From contig MCFE01000359.1 of the NCBI GenBank assembly GCA_002104905.1, positions 1 to 64,000 of the forward strand: a DNA stretch of 64,000 bases. The letters run 5' to 3'. The DNA is from Basidiobolus meristosporus CBS 931.73. Taxonomy: Eukaryota; Basidiobolomycota; Basidiobolomycetes; Basidiobolales; Basidiobolaceae. Positions 32,883 to 43,500 of the stretch are shown here, in pieces. A program made the translations under genes and the position numbers. How positions within the stretch are numbered: the first letter of the stretch is position 1; every line of letters begins with the position of its first letter. Below the pieces are notes generated by a model. It had not been told where the DNA came from. It saw nothing but the letters and a program-made list of their open reading frames with translations, and made no database searches.

Positions 32883-35800
32883 ATGGATTCGGCACACAAC
32901 CAGGCCGATACTGTATGTAAAATTTTTCTGCCCAGCGTTCAATTTCTGCCGCTCATTTTCTTCTCTTTAGCCATCGAGATGCAATGAATTTTCTGAAGAC
33001 TGCAACGCACTTCTTGACGAGGATCTCTCGAAAAGCCGGTGCGTGGAGACCGCTTGCATTGTGGATTTCAGCTCAGAAACAAACCTGGAGAATTATTCGC
33101 AGCAGGGGGATTTTCAGCCCATCGTTTCGAAAATCCTGAATTCCCCACGCTGCGCGGAGGAGGTTCTTACAGAAAAGAACTCGCTCACCAACAGCCAGGC
33201 GAACAAGTAGGTGTGATGCGTCGTTGATGAAAGACCTTTCGCTAACCTCTGACCAAGAATCCTACTAGACACACTCACCGAGTTGATCAACACTTATTCA
33301 GACACCCTTGAGCGGAAAACTTGTAAGCACAACACCTAACCTCCGATTATTACCGAGGCCCGTGCTAACCTGGCGGTTCGTTAGACATCGTGGAGTACAT
33401 CAAAAAACCAATATCGCTCTTTGCGTTGTTGTGTGGGCTACTTTTGATAGGGTTCTACATCTATGCGACTATAGTTACTTCGCCGTACCAGTGGCGAGTC
33501 ACTGGTGTACTGATTGAAGGGATTCTGGTTCTAGCGCTGTATGTATGGAACGGATATTTATACCAACGAGAGAAATACCTCACTGCCACTGAAGTGCGTG
33601 ACCGAACCCAAGCCATATACGAGCAGATCGAGGAGATTGGAACGAATCTAGCTCAGCCGGTAGCGTATCTTTTGACCATCTGGCTTGATGCGTACAGATC
33701 ATTAACAGCCTGCTAGATGCTGCGAATTCCAGGGATACCGTCGGTGTCTACGGCGAAGGTTATTCGGGACCGTGTTCATAAAATCCTGCCCGACAACCTG
33801 CTCGTCAAGGGGGATATTGTGGAGATGAGATACGGGGACGTAGCGCCATGCAAAATGGTTTACGTATATCATGACGACGCCGGGTCGCATGAATCTGCAC
33901 TCGAGTATACTTTGGAGAGGAACCAGGTATTCAAGCCGACCCTGTTCGGGATACCTCCGCAGGTTCCAATTTCCAAAAAGAACATCCAGTATCAAGGCAG
34001 ATTTTGGTTCATTCTCCAAGCAACCCCGATATCCTACAACCTCCCACCGGCTTTTGTTCAAACCCGACCCGATACGATCATCCACAACCAGCTCAAGATC
34101 CTTAACCAACAGCTGCTAAAGCGGCTGCTCTGCGTGGTCCTGGTGGCATCGATGATAGTCAACATTGCGCGCTATGTTTTCCAGGACGTGGTCCAGGAGC
34201 ACCAGCCTGAAGACGGGTTTGAGGCAATCGTTCTTCTCCAAGTGTACGTTGTTCTCCCGTTTCTTCCTTTGTCCTTTCCCACGCTGTGGCTATTGGCCCG
34301 ATCCTACGGAAACGCCAAGATCTTGTCATTGTTTGAGGCATTACAGATATCGAAAACCGACTTTGAGGACGAAGAGGATGAGTTCGACGCCGAGGCTCCA
34401 CCTCCCACCAAGGATGTGGAGTTGAGTCGAGGTACAGTATTATGCCCTTCTGGAACGTTGTTGTCCAGCTTTTCTCACGCTTGTCAACCTAGCCGCCGTG
34501 TGGAATCGGTTTTGGTCCCTGCTGACCAAATGGGATCGTACATCCCTGGCTCGCTCGACCAACCTCCTCGAATCGCTGGGCTCGACAACGGTGATTTGCT
34601 CAATCGACAAAGAGGGCACGATTACTTCGGTACGTAGGCATGGCTTACACTGCATATAGGACGCGCCATGCTGACCGCCATCACAGCCCTACCCATCAGT
34701 GGAACAGGTCCTTTTCCCAACCGACGGCGATGAGCTGACCGCGCTGGATTTGACAGAAAACGAGTACAATGTCAATGGGATGCAGTTCGAGGACAGAGAC
34801 TGGCAGAAGTATCTCCCGTAGGTGTCACCGGCCCCGAAACCATGCTTCTATTGCTGACGTGCAGTTGTTAGGTCGCTCAAGCCACTGGGGTTGAACCTGT
34901 TGCTCAACACCGATTGTGGGGTGCGTCAAGGGCGGCGTCGTGCAGACCACCACCGGAAGTTCTCATCGATCCACAAGCATGCACGGCTGCTTCCATCGCG
35001 GCAATGTAGGTTTTCTTTACGCCGAGTCGTGCTCGATTTGAGTCTCATCCCCGCAACAGCGTGTCTTTGTCGATTAGGAAAAGAGATAGGCTTCTCCGAC
35101 GGTGCGCTGGCATCCTTCTCCAAAAAGAAGGATATTGGGACTTTCTCGCCCTACCGGCCTTCGCTGTTGCATTCGCTTAGACATCACCAGTACGAGGTCC
35201 CCAGCGTCCTGTCCACCATATACGAAGAGATGAATTCAGGTAATTCCCCCGAACCAGCGCGCCACCGCCTCCCTGGTTACTGACGGCTACTGTGTAGGCA
35301 GCTACCAGCTTCTGTGCGACGGAAACATCGAGCTCATCCTGGACTTCTGCTCGGATTACTGGAACGGCGAGCAACTCAACGTCCTTGATGATGGGGTAAT
35401 TCCGGTTCACCGATCGAGACTGTGTGTCGATGCTTACCCAACGTTTTCCTTTTTGAAAGATGGTGGACAAAATCCTTGATTTCTACGAGACGTCCGTGGT
35501 CAATGATATGCAGTGCATTGGATTCTCCTACCGTCCAATCAACATCGACAACGATGGAAAGATTCCATTCTTGAAGGGCAGAGCCGACGCGGACTTCGTC
35601 TACATGGACATTCCATGGTCTCAGGAGCAGCCCGCCCTATCCGACGACGACGAAGCCAAGCAGTGGAAGCGCCGCACCCGAAAGATATCCGTCTCGGTGG
35701 ACAATGACGACGGGTTCCACTTCAGTGGACAGGTCAGCAAGGAGGAGGAGGCGCTGTTCTTCAAAGAGGTCGTCAAGGGGCAGATCTTTCTGGGAATGGC

Positions 35801-37668
35801 CACTCTGTCACACCAACCCAAAGCGGTAAGCCACACCTCACTGCGCATGGAGCCCAGGCCCCGTTTCTCAACCGCAAGTTTTCTTTCAGGATGTCTGCAA
35901 CTCCATCGAGGATTTTGGACTGGCGGGGATTCGATTCGTGTACTTCTCTTCCTCCGCTGAGCGAGAAAGCAAAGGTTCGTGGTTCGCCGGCGGTGTAGTA
36001 TGGTGCTCCATCTGACCTTCTTTGTAGCGTTCGCCGAGAGGCTAGGACTGGAAACGGACTGGAACTCTTGTATTCTGTTGTCCTCGCCTGATGACGACGA
36101 GGGGGCTGGCTCCGGTTACCTGGAAACCCATGATATCAAGGCTCGACTCCCGCGTGGCATCGAGAACATCCGTCCCCACCTGGAAAACGTGGACGATATC
36201 CCGTTGCACGTGTCTCTTTTTGCAGAGTGCAACCCCGATGCCGTTCGGGAGATGATCAAGATTTTCCAGGAATACGGCGAAGTGGTCTGTTGTGTCGGCA
36301 GCGCACTGAACTCCAATCACACCGGGGCATTTGCCAGTGTAAGTTCCCTGTCTTCAGCTGGAATTGAACATCGGACTGACCGAACACCAACATCCGTGGT
36401 TGTAGGCTGATATCAGTGTTGCCATCGAGCCGATGCATACTCGTTTTCAATCCCGCTCGCGCTCCTCCGAATCCAGACAGGTCCAATCCCCCTTCTCCAT
36501 TGGCGCCGCCCTCACTAGCCTTCCATGTGCTTTGTTTTTACAACACGACACAAGTCTGTATGCCCTGGCTCAGGTCATCAGAGAGGCACGGCATCTGCTG
36601 AATGGGATTCGCCAGGTTGGACTCTTCTTGTCTCAAGTGCTGCTCCACGCGTGTCTAACCCTTGTCACAGGGGCTTGCCTTCGCGGCCTCCGCCCATCTA
36701 GCCATATCCCTATCGTTGCTCTTGTCTTATTGCTTCCTACAGCCACTGCTGTTCACTGGCTACCAAATCCTCTGGGTTCTGTGGATCATCTGCCCGATAC
36801 TTGCCATATCGCTGCTGTTTTCGCCCCATGAGGCGAACACCATGACGCTTATGACAGGTAAGCTTCCCCGTGGGTGGCCAACATCGCTAGCGCCAAGGCT
36901 AACCGGTTTTCTAGGGAAAAACATAGAGCACCTGAAAGATTACTGGCGATATTTCTTCTACGCCATATCCCGGTTCCTGCTGACCGTGATACTCACCGTG
37001 TTGGTGTATATTTTGTAAGTAGCGATGAAACCAAGCACCGCGGTACCACTCGAGACTGACCATTTATGCCATGCCGGATCAGGTCACTGTATTATTTCGG
37101 GAACCGCACGAAGTCCGTCTTCAACTTCACCGATCGCACTAGCTGGACTCGTCTAGGACACGCGCAGCAGTGGGAACTGCAATACGCACAGAACTGCGCG
37201 CTGTTTGTTTTCGTTTGGAACACAGGTAGGATTCACGATGCGGGACGCTCGAACCCTTGGCTGACATGAACCATTGATGTATAGTATGGATCTCGTCCAC
37301 CTTCGTGAACCGTACGTCCTCCTTGAGGAAGTTCCCGCCCTACAAAAACGTAGTCTGGTTGATCTCGGCGGTGGTTTGGTAAGGATTCGGCAGTAGGCGG
37401 TACCTTGCATGCATACTTACCTGTTGCCATTCCTGTCACGAATAGTGTGATCCTCCAGGTGGTGTTCTGCGCGTTGTCTCTCCTCCGTGGGCCCATCAAA
37501 CTCTCGGTGCTACCTTGGTTTGTGTACTTGATTGGCCTAGCGTCCCCATTGGTGGTGGTCCCGATTCAGGAGATAGTCAAGATGCACGACCGCAAGCAAT
37601 TCGTTCGTTTCCAGAAGCGATCCAAACTGGAGTTCAACACGAAATTGGGCCTCCACTCGCCGCTGTAG
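32883..37668 (+). CDS. TMEM94: TMEM94-like P-type ATPase homologue
   Basis: Nineteen exons (32883-32912, 32971-33206, 33258-33322, 33385-33659, 33717-34431, 34493-34629, 34687-34817, 34872-35005, 35060-35239, 35298-35395, 35460-35825, 35890-35974, 36028-36338, 36406-36615, 36671-36857, 36915-37014, 37083-37225, 37285-37378, 37446-37668) give 1239 residues with every phase closed. It follows vertebrate TMEM94 end to end: two N-terminal membrane helices, actuator-like STAKVIRDR..LLVKGDIVEM, membrane helices, the acidic APPPTKDVEL stretch, the phosphorylation-like ICSIDKEGTIT (Asp479), the LPSLKPLGLNLLLN segment, RLGKEIGFSDG, GQIFLGM, ARLPRGIENIRPHLENVD, GEVVCCVGSA, then six C-terminal helices and a tail FNTKLGLHSPL. 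TMEM94 is an ER protein proposed to drive Mg2+ uptake. The DKTG motif is DKEG, so classic ATPase chemistry is uncertain. The exon 4/5 junction is the least certain. Confidence 0.88.
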
Positions 37669-37835
37669 AGCCTACATATATACCACACCCCTCTTGTAGT
37701 ATTCATAGATATCTCCGAACGCACCTACTCTACCTTCCTCTATTCTAATCTTAATCTCGGAGCATGGGATGGGATGGGATGCGGTGTGATGTAATGTATG
37801 GAAGAACAAATTCTCATCTCTTCCAAGAATAGGTA

Positions 37836-37841
37836 AATAAA
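37836..37841 (+). terminator. poly(A) signal AATAAA of the TMEM94-like gene
   Basis: AATAAA 168 bp after the stop codon. TTTATT, the complementary signal for the opposite E2 gene, lies at 37928-37933, so the two convergent transcripts end about 90 bp apart. Confidence 0.5.
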
Positions 37842-38065
37842 AGCAGCTTGGCCATGGCGGACTCTCGTACCACCTTTCGCGATACATTTCGGGCGGGGAC
37901 AGTGATCTTGGCTGATGAAGGATGTTTTTTATTTTATCAAGTTGACATGAACTCTAGTGCTATAGGGTAATGTAGAAAAAATGCCGAGACTTCGCGAATT
38001 GATATGCGTAACTTCAGTTATGTTATGAGGATGGTTTACCCCGGGAATTGGGAGTGAGTGGGGAT

Positions 38066-39721
38066 TTACAAAAGCAACTTCAAGGGGTTCTCGAGGTAGC
38101 CCTTGAAGGACTTCAACCATTGGGCACCGACGGCACCATCAACGACACGGTGGTCGCAGGAGAGGGTGACGTTCATCACATTGCCAACGGCGAATCCGGA
38201 TTCTTTGCCAGCATCAGGGATGACCTTCTTTTGGGTGGCACCGACGGCAAGGATGCAGGATTGGGGTGGGTTAATGATGGCGGTGAAGGAGTCGATACCG
38301 AACATGCCCAAGTTGGAGATGGTGAAGGAACCACCTTGGTATTCTTGGGGCTTCAACTCGTTGTTTCTGGCCTTGGTGGCCAACTCCTTGACGGTCTTGG
38401 AGATGGAGACCAATCCTCTGGTGTCGGCGCCTTGGACAATGGGGGTGATCAAACCGGATGGAGTGGCGGTGGCGATCGAGATATCGGCGCTCTTGAATTG
38501 TCTGATGAAGTCACCATACCAGGCGCTGTTGACCTCGGGAACATCCTTGAGGGCGGCAGCAGAAGCCTTGACAACGAAGTCGTTGACGGAGAGCTTGTAT
38601 TGGTCGTTGGCTTGGCTGTTGAGGACTTCACGCAACTTGAGAACCTTGTCCATGTTAACCTCGCTAGACAAGTAGTAGTGAGGGATGGTTTGCTTAGATT
38701 CGGACAATCTGCCAGCAATGACTCTCCTCATGTTGGAAACAGGGATATCGCTGTAGTTACCGGTGGCGACAGCGGCATCGGCGGCTTGAGGAGCAGCGGC
38801 GGGAACGAATCCTTCGACGTCGGCCTTGAGGATTCTTCCGTTGGGTCCGCTGCCTTGAATTTGGGACAATTCGATGGAGCCCTCCTTGGCCAACTTCTTG
38901 GCGATGGGGCTGGCGAAGATACGGTCGGTGGAGGGAGCAGAGGCAGCAGGGGCAGAGCTGGTGGGGGCAGCGGCGGCGGGCTTCTCCTGGGCCTTGGGCT
39001 CCTCAGGCTTGGACTCGGCGGCAGCGGCGGGGGCAGAGGAATCCTCAAGAACATAGTCCTTGAACTTCTCGACATCCTCCTTGTTCTCGACCATGATGGC
39101 AATGGGGGTGTTGATGGAGACATCCTTAGCACCACTCTCGATGAAGATCTTGGCAAGATAACCCTCATCTTGGCACTCGAAGTCCATTTGAGCCTTATCA
39201 GTCTCAATCTCCACCAAAACGTCACCGGGAACGATTTCGTCCCCGATTTGCTTGCGCCAGGTACCGATGTTACCAGCAGTCATGGTAGGAGAAAGAGCGG
39301 GCATGTTGATCTTGGTGTGGGGAGGGAAAGCTAGAAAATAGTACGGGGCTCAGTATGGTCGTGCGAATACTAAGCAACCCTTGGGCATTCTTACCATCGG
39401 AGCTGTAGGCACGGGCCAAGACCGAACGAACAGAGGTAGGAACAGCAGAACGCAAAATGTGGGTGGTTTGACTACAGTGAAGGTCAGAAAGAGACAACTG
39501 TTACTACGAGTCACTTGGAGCTTGGGGGCTTGGTCGGTTGTGTACGGGAAAAGAATGGAGGAACGCTGGTCAAGAAAAACCACTTACGTCACAGTAGACA
39601 AATATCTAGCAGACTTGAGAACAGTCTTGGTAGCGTGAATAGCGGGAACAACACGAGCGACGTTCAAACCGCTTCTGGGGCAAGCTCTCAATAATACAGG
39701 GACTCTTCTAATAGCAGACAT
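38066..39721 (-). CDS. LAT1: dihydrolipoyl acetyltransferase (E2) of pyruvate dehydrogenase, mitochondrial
   Basis: Three exons (39721-39588, 39471-39395, 39330-38066) give 491 residues. The N-terminus (MSAIRRVPVLLRACPRSG) is a basic mitochondrial presequence. A lipoyl domain follows (MPALSPTMTAGNIGTW; lipoyl-lysine motif ETDKAQMDFE), then an Ala/Pro-rich linker, the E1/E3-binding domain (ASPIAKKLAKEGSIELSQI..GPNGRILKADVE) and the catalytic domain ending with CDHRVVDGA, whose His is the active site. The E2 core transfers acetyl groups to CoA in the pyruvate dehydrogenase complex of the mitochondrial matrix. There is one lipoyl domain, as in yeast. Codon use is strongly biased to C-ending codons, fitting high expression. 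Confidence 0.97.
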
Positions 39722-40937
39722 ATTGTGGGGAAGGTACGAAATAAAGAAATTCAGGACAATGACACCGCTAAGTTCGCAGCGAAACGTAATTTTTTTTGCG
39801 GATATTTATAAGATCGGGTGGTCAGATATGCTGGATTAATCTTTCCTACTGGATTTTAGCAAATCAGCGCCCCACTTTTGGGACCAATTTGTTCATGGAA
39901 AATACCGGGGTACAAACTACCGTCACCCAACTTAGCAATGTGGCTCAAAAGTCCCTCTGCCCAGCAATGCCTGTAGTCTAACCTCGCTCGTTTCGGGGCT
40001 CGGTTAATCCTCGCTGAAGATCAAGATGCGATGCTGATGTTGATGCTGATGGCGATAGTGATTGATCAACTGATGGTCAGAAGCAGAAGCATCACCCGCC
40101 ATGTGTGACGATTGAAGATTATCGCACTCTCCTGGCCTCAACATCCTCACTTCTACTCCTTTGGTGAATGGAACAAGCCTCCTGGTGGGCGAGGATCGGA
40201 AGAGATCAGAACCCTCATGCTTCCTTCTTTGGCCCCCAGTATGTGCACAATGTATATAACACTTTCACGTCGGAGATCATGATTTGCCACGATTGCCTCT
40301 TATGATTGGCCCAATCAAATGGCCTTGTCGCGGTAATTACCAGTGTGATGTGGCGTACCCCCTTCCTACTGGCTCCGCATGCACAAGATAATCAAGAATG
40401 AAGCGTACCACAACTGATAGCTTGCGCGGATAGCTTGCACACATACAAAGCGATCGATTGGATTTGAAGGGCCAGCCTACTGAGCAGCCTTATTACCAGA
40501 TAATCAAGGTTGCGAAACTAATGCTCCCCTAGCAGACGTAAACTGATAAGCACTTGGGGCACTCATTTCAAATCCTAATCACATTTGGATTCCCGATGAG
40601 TTTTTCTTCAAGCCATCCAGTTGCCTTATATGTGGATGGTTTCGGTGACACAACGAGACATTGGTTTACTGAGGTGTACAGCGATAGATTAGACGAGTGA
40701 ATTCGCCACACAAACGTGTTTGTGTATCACCCGCCCCTATGTGAAAACCACGGTTAAGCCCCGTCCATTGCCAGTCACCTCAGTGTGGCATAACGGCAAA
40801 TCGCAGCAAAATTAACATTTTATTAGAATCGTATTCGTAATAATGATCGCTATTACGGAGGGTGATGATTTTCGAGTTTATACACAGAAATGCCTTTTGG
40901 ATAGAGATCGGATATATATATATACAAGGCAGCACGT
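39722..40937. other. intergenic: E2 promoter side and CDC20 3' side
   Basis: 1.2 kb without a gene. A short imperfect gatgctgat repeat occurs near 40,028-40,052. A TTTATT (40819-40824), the complement of a poly(A) signal, fits the end of the CDC20 transcript. A ttatatata stretch lies just right of 40,912. Confidence 0.6.
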
Positions 40938-42474
40938 TTAACGGATGGTCATTCCTGAATAACCAAAGGATTCCGAGGGCTTCTCCTTGCGAGCGGACTT
41001 CGTCCCCTTGCCTGAGCTCTCGAAAATCTTCCAGAACTTGAGGTTCTCATCACTGGCCACACTGGCTACAGTTTGACCATCGGGGCTAAGTGCGGTGTGC
41101 AATACGCGAGTCTCGTGGGCTGGAATATCAATCACCTTGGAAAGTGAGGGATAGTTCCATATGGAGATGTGATTGTCTGGGAATCCATGCGAGGACATGA
41201 TTTCTTTGTATTCGGGGGACCAGATCAATGAAGTAACCTGGGATCCAGTATCAATGGAGTTCAATCGAGCAGCAGTCGTGGTGTTCCAGAAGTGGATGTT
41301 ACGATCGTTGGAGCCTCCTCCGGTGGCGAGCAGATTGGGCTGCCAGGGGCACCAGGCGAGCGCTTTCACCGCTGCAGTGTGATTGTTCTTGGTGAACTTC
41401 GGCACGCTTGATCGCGCATCCCAGATGTTCACCAAATTGTCGTTACCGCCGCTAGCAAGCTGTGTACCATCCGATCTCCACTTGAGACCACACACCTCGG
41501 AGGTGTGAGCAAGTAACTCGGCGACCTTGTGGTTGGCAATTCTCACATCATGATTCCAGATGCTTCCGTCGCGACAGCCCGAGGACAAAATGTGCTTGTC
41601 CCAGGAGAGTACACCAACTCTCGCAAGGTGGCCGGGCATCGACCGGATCTTGGTGCTGGATTCGATATCCCAGATTTGAGTGTCACCCTCGTCAGTTCCA
41701 ACCGCGAGGTAAGCACCGTCATTAGACCATGACAGAGAGGTGATCAAGTCTGAGGATTCAGTTTCACACAAACAGTTCACATCACCAGTGTCAGCATTCC
41801 ACAAATAAATATTCTTGTCCAGACCAATGGCTACAATATTGGCGCACGACCAGTCCAACAGATTCAGGTAGTAATCATCGACCAGCCCTGGGGCATCTAG
41901 GACTCGCTCAGGGGAGTTCAAGATCTTCCGCTTGGTTAGTTGTGTGATGGCCGTCTTCAATGGACGGTTGTATATTTTGCGCAAGTCCTCCTTGTCATTG
42001 GTCGGTGGGGCCCCTTTGAAAGCTAGGATCCGCTTATCAAGGGCAATACCGCATGCTTTGGCCACCTGCTCTTGGTATGCCAGAGCCGCGCTATCGAGCA
42101 TCTGCTCTTTGGTCATATCTTTGTGTGCGATATGGAATTGCGAGTTCGACAGGTCCATGGCCTCTCGGTTTGGAATAAACCTGTCATACTAAAGGAACGT
42201 CAGCTATTGCTCCATGCCATCAATATGAAGGGTGACTTACGTGTGCTTGGATTTTCTTGCCCTTCTTGGGGGTTGTTCCGGTAGCAAGCCAATCTTTGGC
42301 AACTACCTCGAAGGAGGATGTACGATAAAGAGACTTGGGGGTCTTTCCTCTGGGGGAACGAGACTTTGGCGAGCGTGTCTTCTTTCTGCCAGAGTTTAGA
42401 TAGTTAATGAGAGGCTGTGCCTGCTTGGGAGTCAATGGACTGAAGGGGGCGGTCTTGACGGGTGTCCCAGGCAT
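40938..42474 (-). CDS. CDC20: CDC20/Slp1-type activator of the anaphase-promoting complex
   Basis: Two exons (42474-42241 and 42188-40938) give 494 residues. The basic N-terminal tail carries several S/T-P sites. The C-box YDRFIPNRE spans the exon junction, followed by the Cdc20-type linker KRKILNSPERVLDAPGLVDDYYLNLLDWS and seven WD40 repeats (for example DGSIWNHDVR, NLVNIWDARS, NDRNIHFWNT, ENLKFWKIF), and it ends in the Ile-Arg tail (GMTIR) that docks on APC/C. The protein recruits securin and cyclins for ubiquitination in mitosis and is the spindle-checkpoint target. I see no KEN box in the N-terminus. The linker sequence separates it from Cdh1. Confidence 0.95.
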
Positions 42475-42881
42475 ATTACAATGTGAGGCGAGCTGAAGGA
42501 AAATGATACGTTGGCCATTGGAATGATACACCGCACTTAAGTGTTTTTAGTTGCCCCTGCTACACTCCCATGTCGAATCTTCCGCCAATCATAAGCGGGC
42601 TACGGTTGCATTTGTAAACATCCCAAAACAAAAACGGTTGGCTTCACTGCATTTCGATTAAATTTATCGCGTCACGCTCGAATATAAACAACACATATAT
42701 CGCGCGATCAGCTTTCAACGGATTTTTTTCACCTATCATTGTGACTACGAGATATTCATTCCATCAGACTTCATCACCACCATTGATGGGCACAATTACT
42801 GGGGGTAGGTGATGTGATCCAGGTAAAATGGCTATTAAGACCGAGCAACAATAACTATTAACTTTCTAGCCCGCAACCACC
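42475..42881. promoter_or_regulatory. divergent intergenic region CDC20 / ArsC-like gene
   Basis: 407 bp holding both 5' flanks. A gtaggt at about 42805 and ttctag before 42871 could bound an intron in the 5' leader of the ArsC-like gene, since no in-frame exon fits. Confidence 0.4.
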
Positions 42882-43238
42882 ATGTCACTAGCAAAGGCTT
42901 TTACTTATTATCACAACCCAGCCTGCAGTAAATCTTGCGCTGGTCTCAAACTCCTCCAACAACGGATAAATAACTTTGATGAGCAGGTTGACTTGGTGGA
43001 GTATCTGAATTCACCTCCTTCCGCCGCAACTGTTCGGAAACTTGCCGAGGGACTTGGGCTTCAAGAGGATTATTCTTCCATCATCCGGGAAGAGGTGGCA
43101 GACAAACAAAACATTGACCATATCGTTAGCATGATTGTTGAACAGCCAAAACTCTTGCAAAGGCCTATTTTGGTAAACAATCTGACTGGTAAAGCGGCCA
43201 TCGGAAGGCCACTCGAAAATTTCGAGGGGCTTTTCTAA
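42882..43238 (+). CDS. ArsC/Spx-family (arsenate reductase-like) thioredoxin-fold protein
   Basis: Single exon, 118 residues, the usual length for the family. It starts FTYYHNPACSKSC, matching the ArsC catalytic NPxC loop near the N-terminus, continues VDLVEYLNSPPSAATVRKLAEGL, and ends QRPILVNNLTGKAAIGRPLENF, equivalent to the substrate-side Pro and Arg segments of ArsC. Bacterial ArsC reduces arsenate with glutathione/glutaredoxin. The fungal homologue's substrate is not known from sequence. A second Cys (CSKSC) replaces the usual Arg position and could allow a C-x3-C redox pair. The ATG has an ACC-ATG context. Confidence 0.85.
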   Translation: MSLAKAFTYYHNPACSKSCAGLKLLQQRINNFDEQVDLVEYLNSPPSAATVRKLAEGLGLQEDYSSIIREEVADKQNIDHIVSMIVEQPKLLQRPILVNNLTGKAAIGRPLENFEGLF

Positions 43239-43500
43239 GAAAACTCTCTGCTTTTATACCCTTGTAAAGTGCCTTGAATAAACCTTGCCCAGCAGCGCGG
43301 TGGTTTAACTGGTATTGGTTTACTATTTTTGCTAGCACCTACTCATTTGGTCGGTTCCCTCGCAACGTATCATACAATCAATTAGACAAACAGAGGAATA
43401 ATGTATATGCACAAAAAATCCAAAACAGGACGGGGTCGATACTGCGGTGGTACAGAAGATATCAGATAGCACTCAGGGTGGGCTGGTTTCTTTTGTCTTT

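Noticed and set aside
34921-34980. An intron starting at gtgcgt (34921) in the TMEM94-like gene
   Set aside because: Reading through keeps the frame and the TMEM94-like segment; the true donor is gtaggt at 35006.
38728-39225. 165-codon Pro/Ser-rich minus frame
   Set aside because: Out-of-frame reading of the same LAT1 exon; no family features.
38048-39334. 428-codon open frame on the plus strand opposite the E2 gene
   Set aside because: A shadow frame caused by C-ending codon bias of the real LAT1 exon on the other strand; Gly/Asp/Val-rich with no domain.
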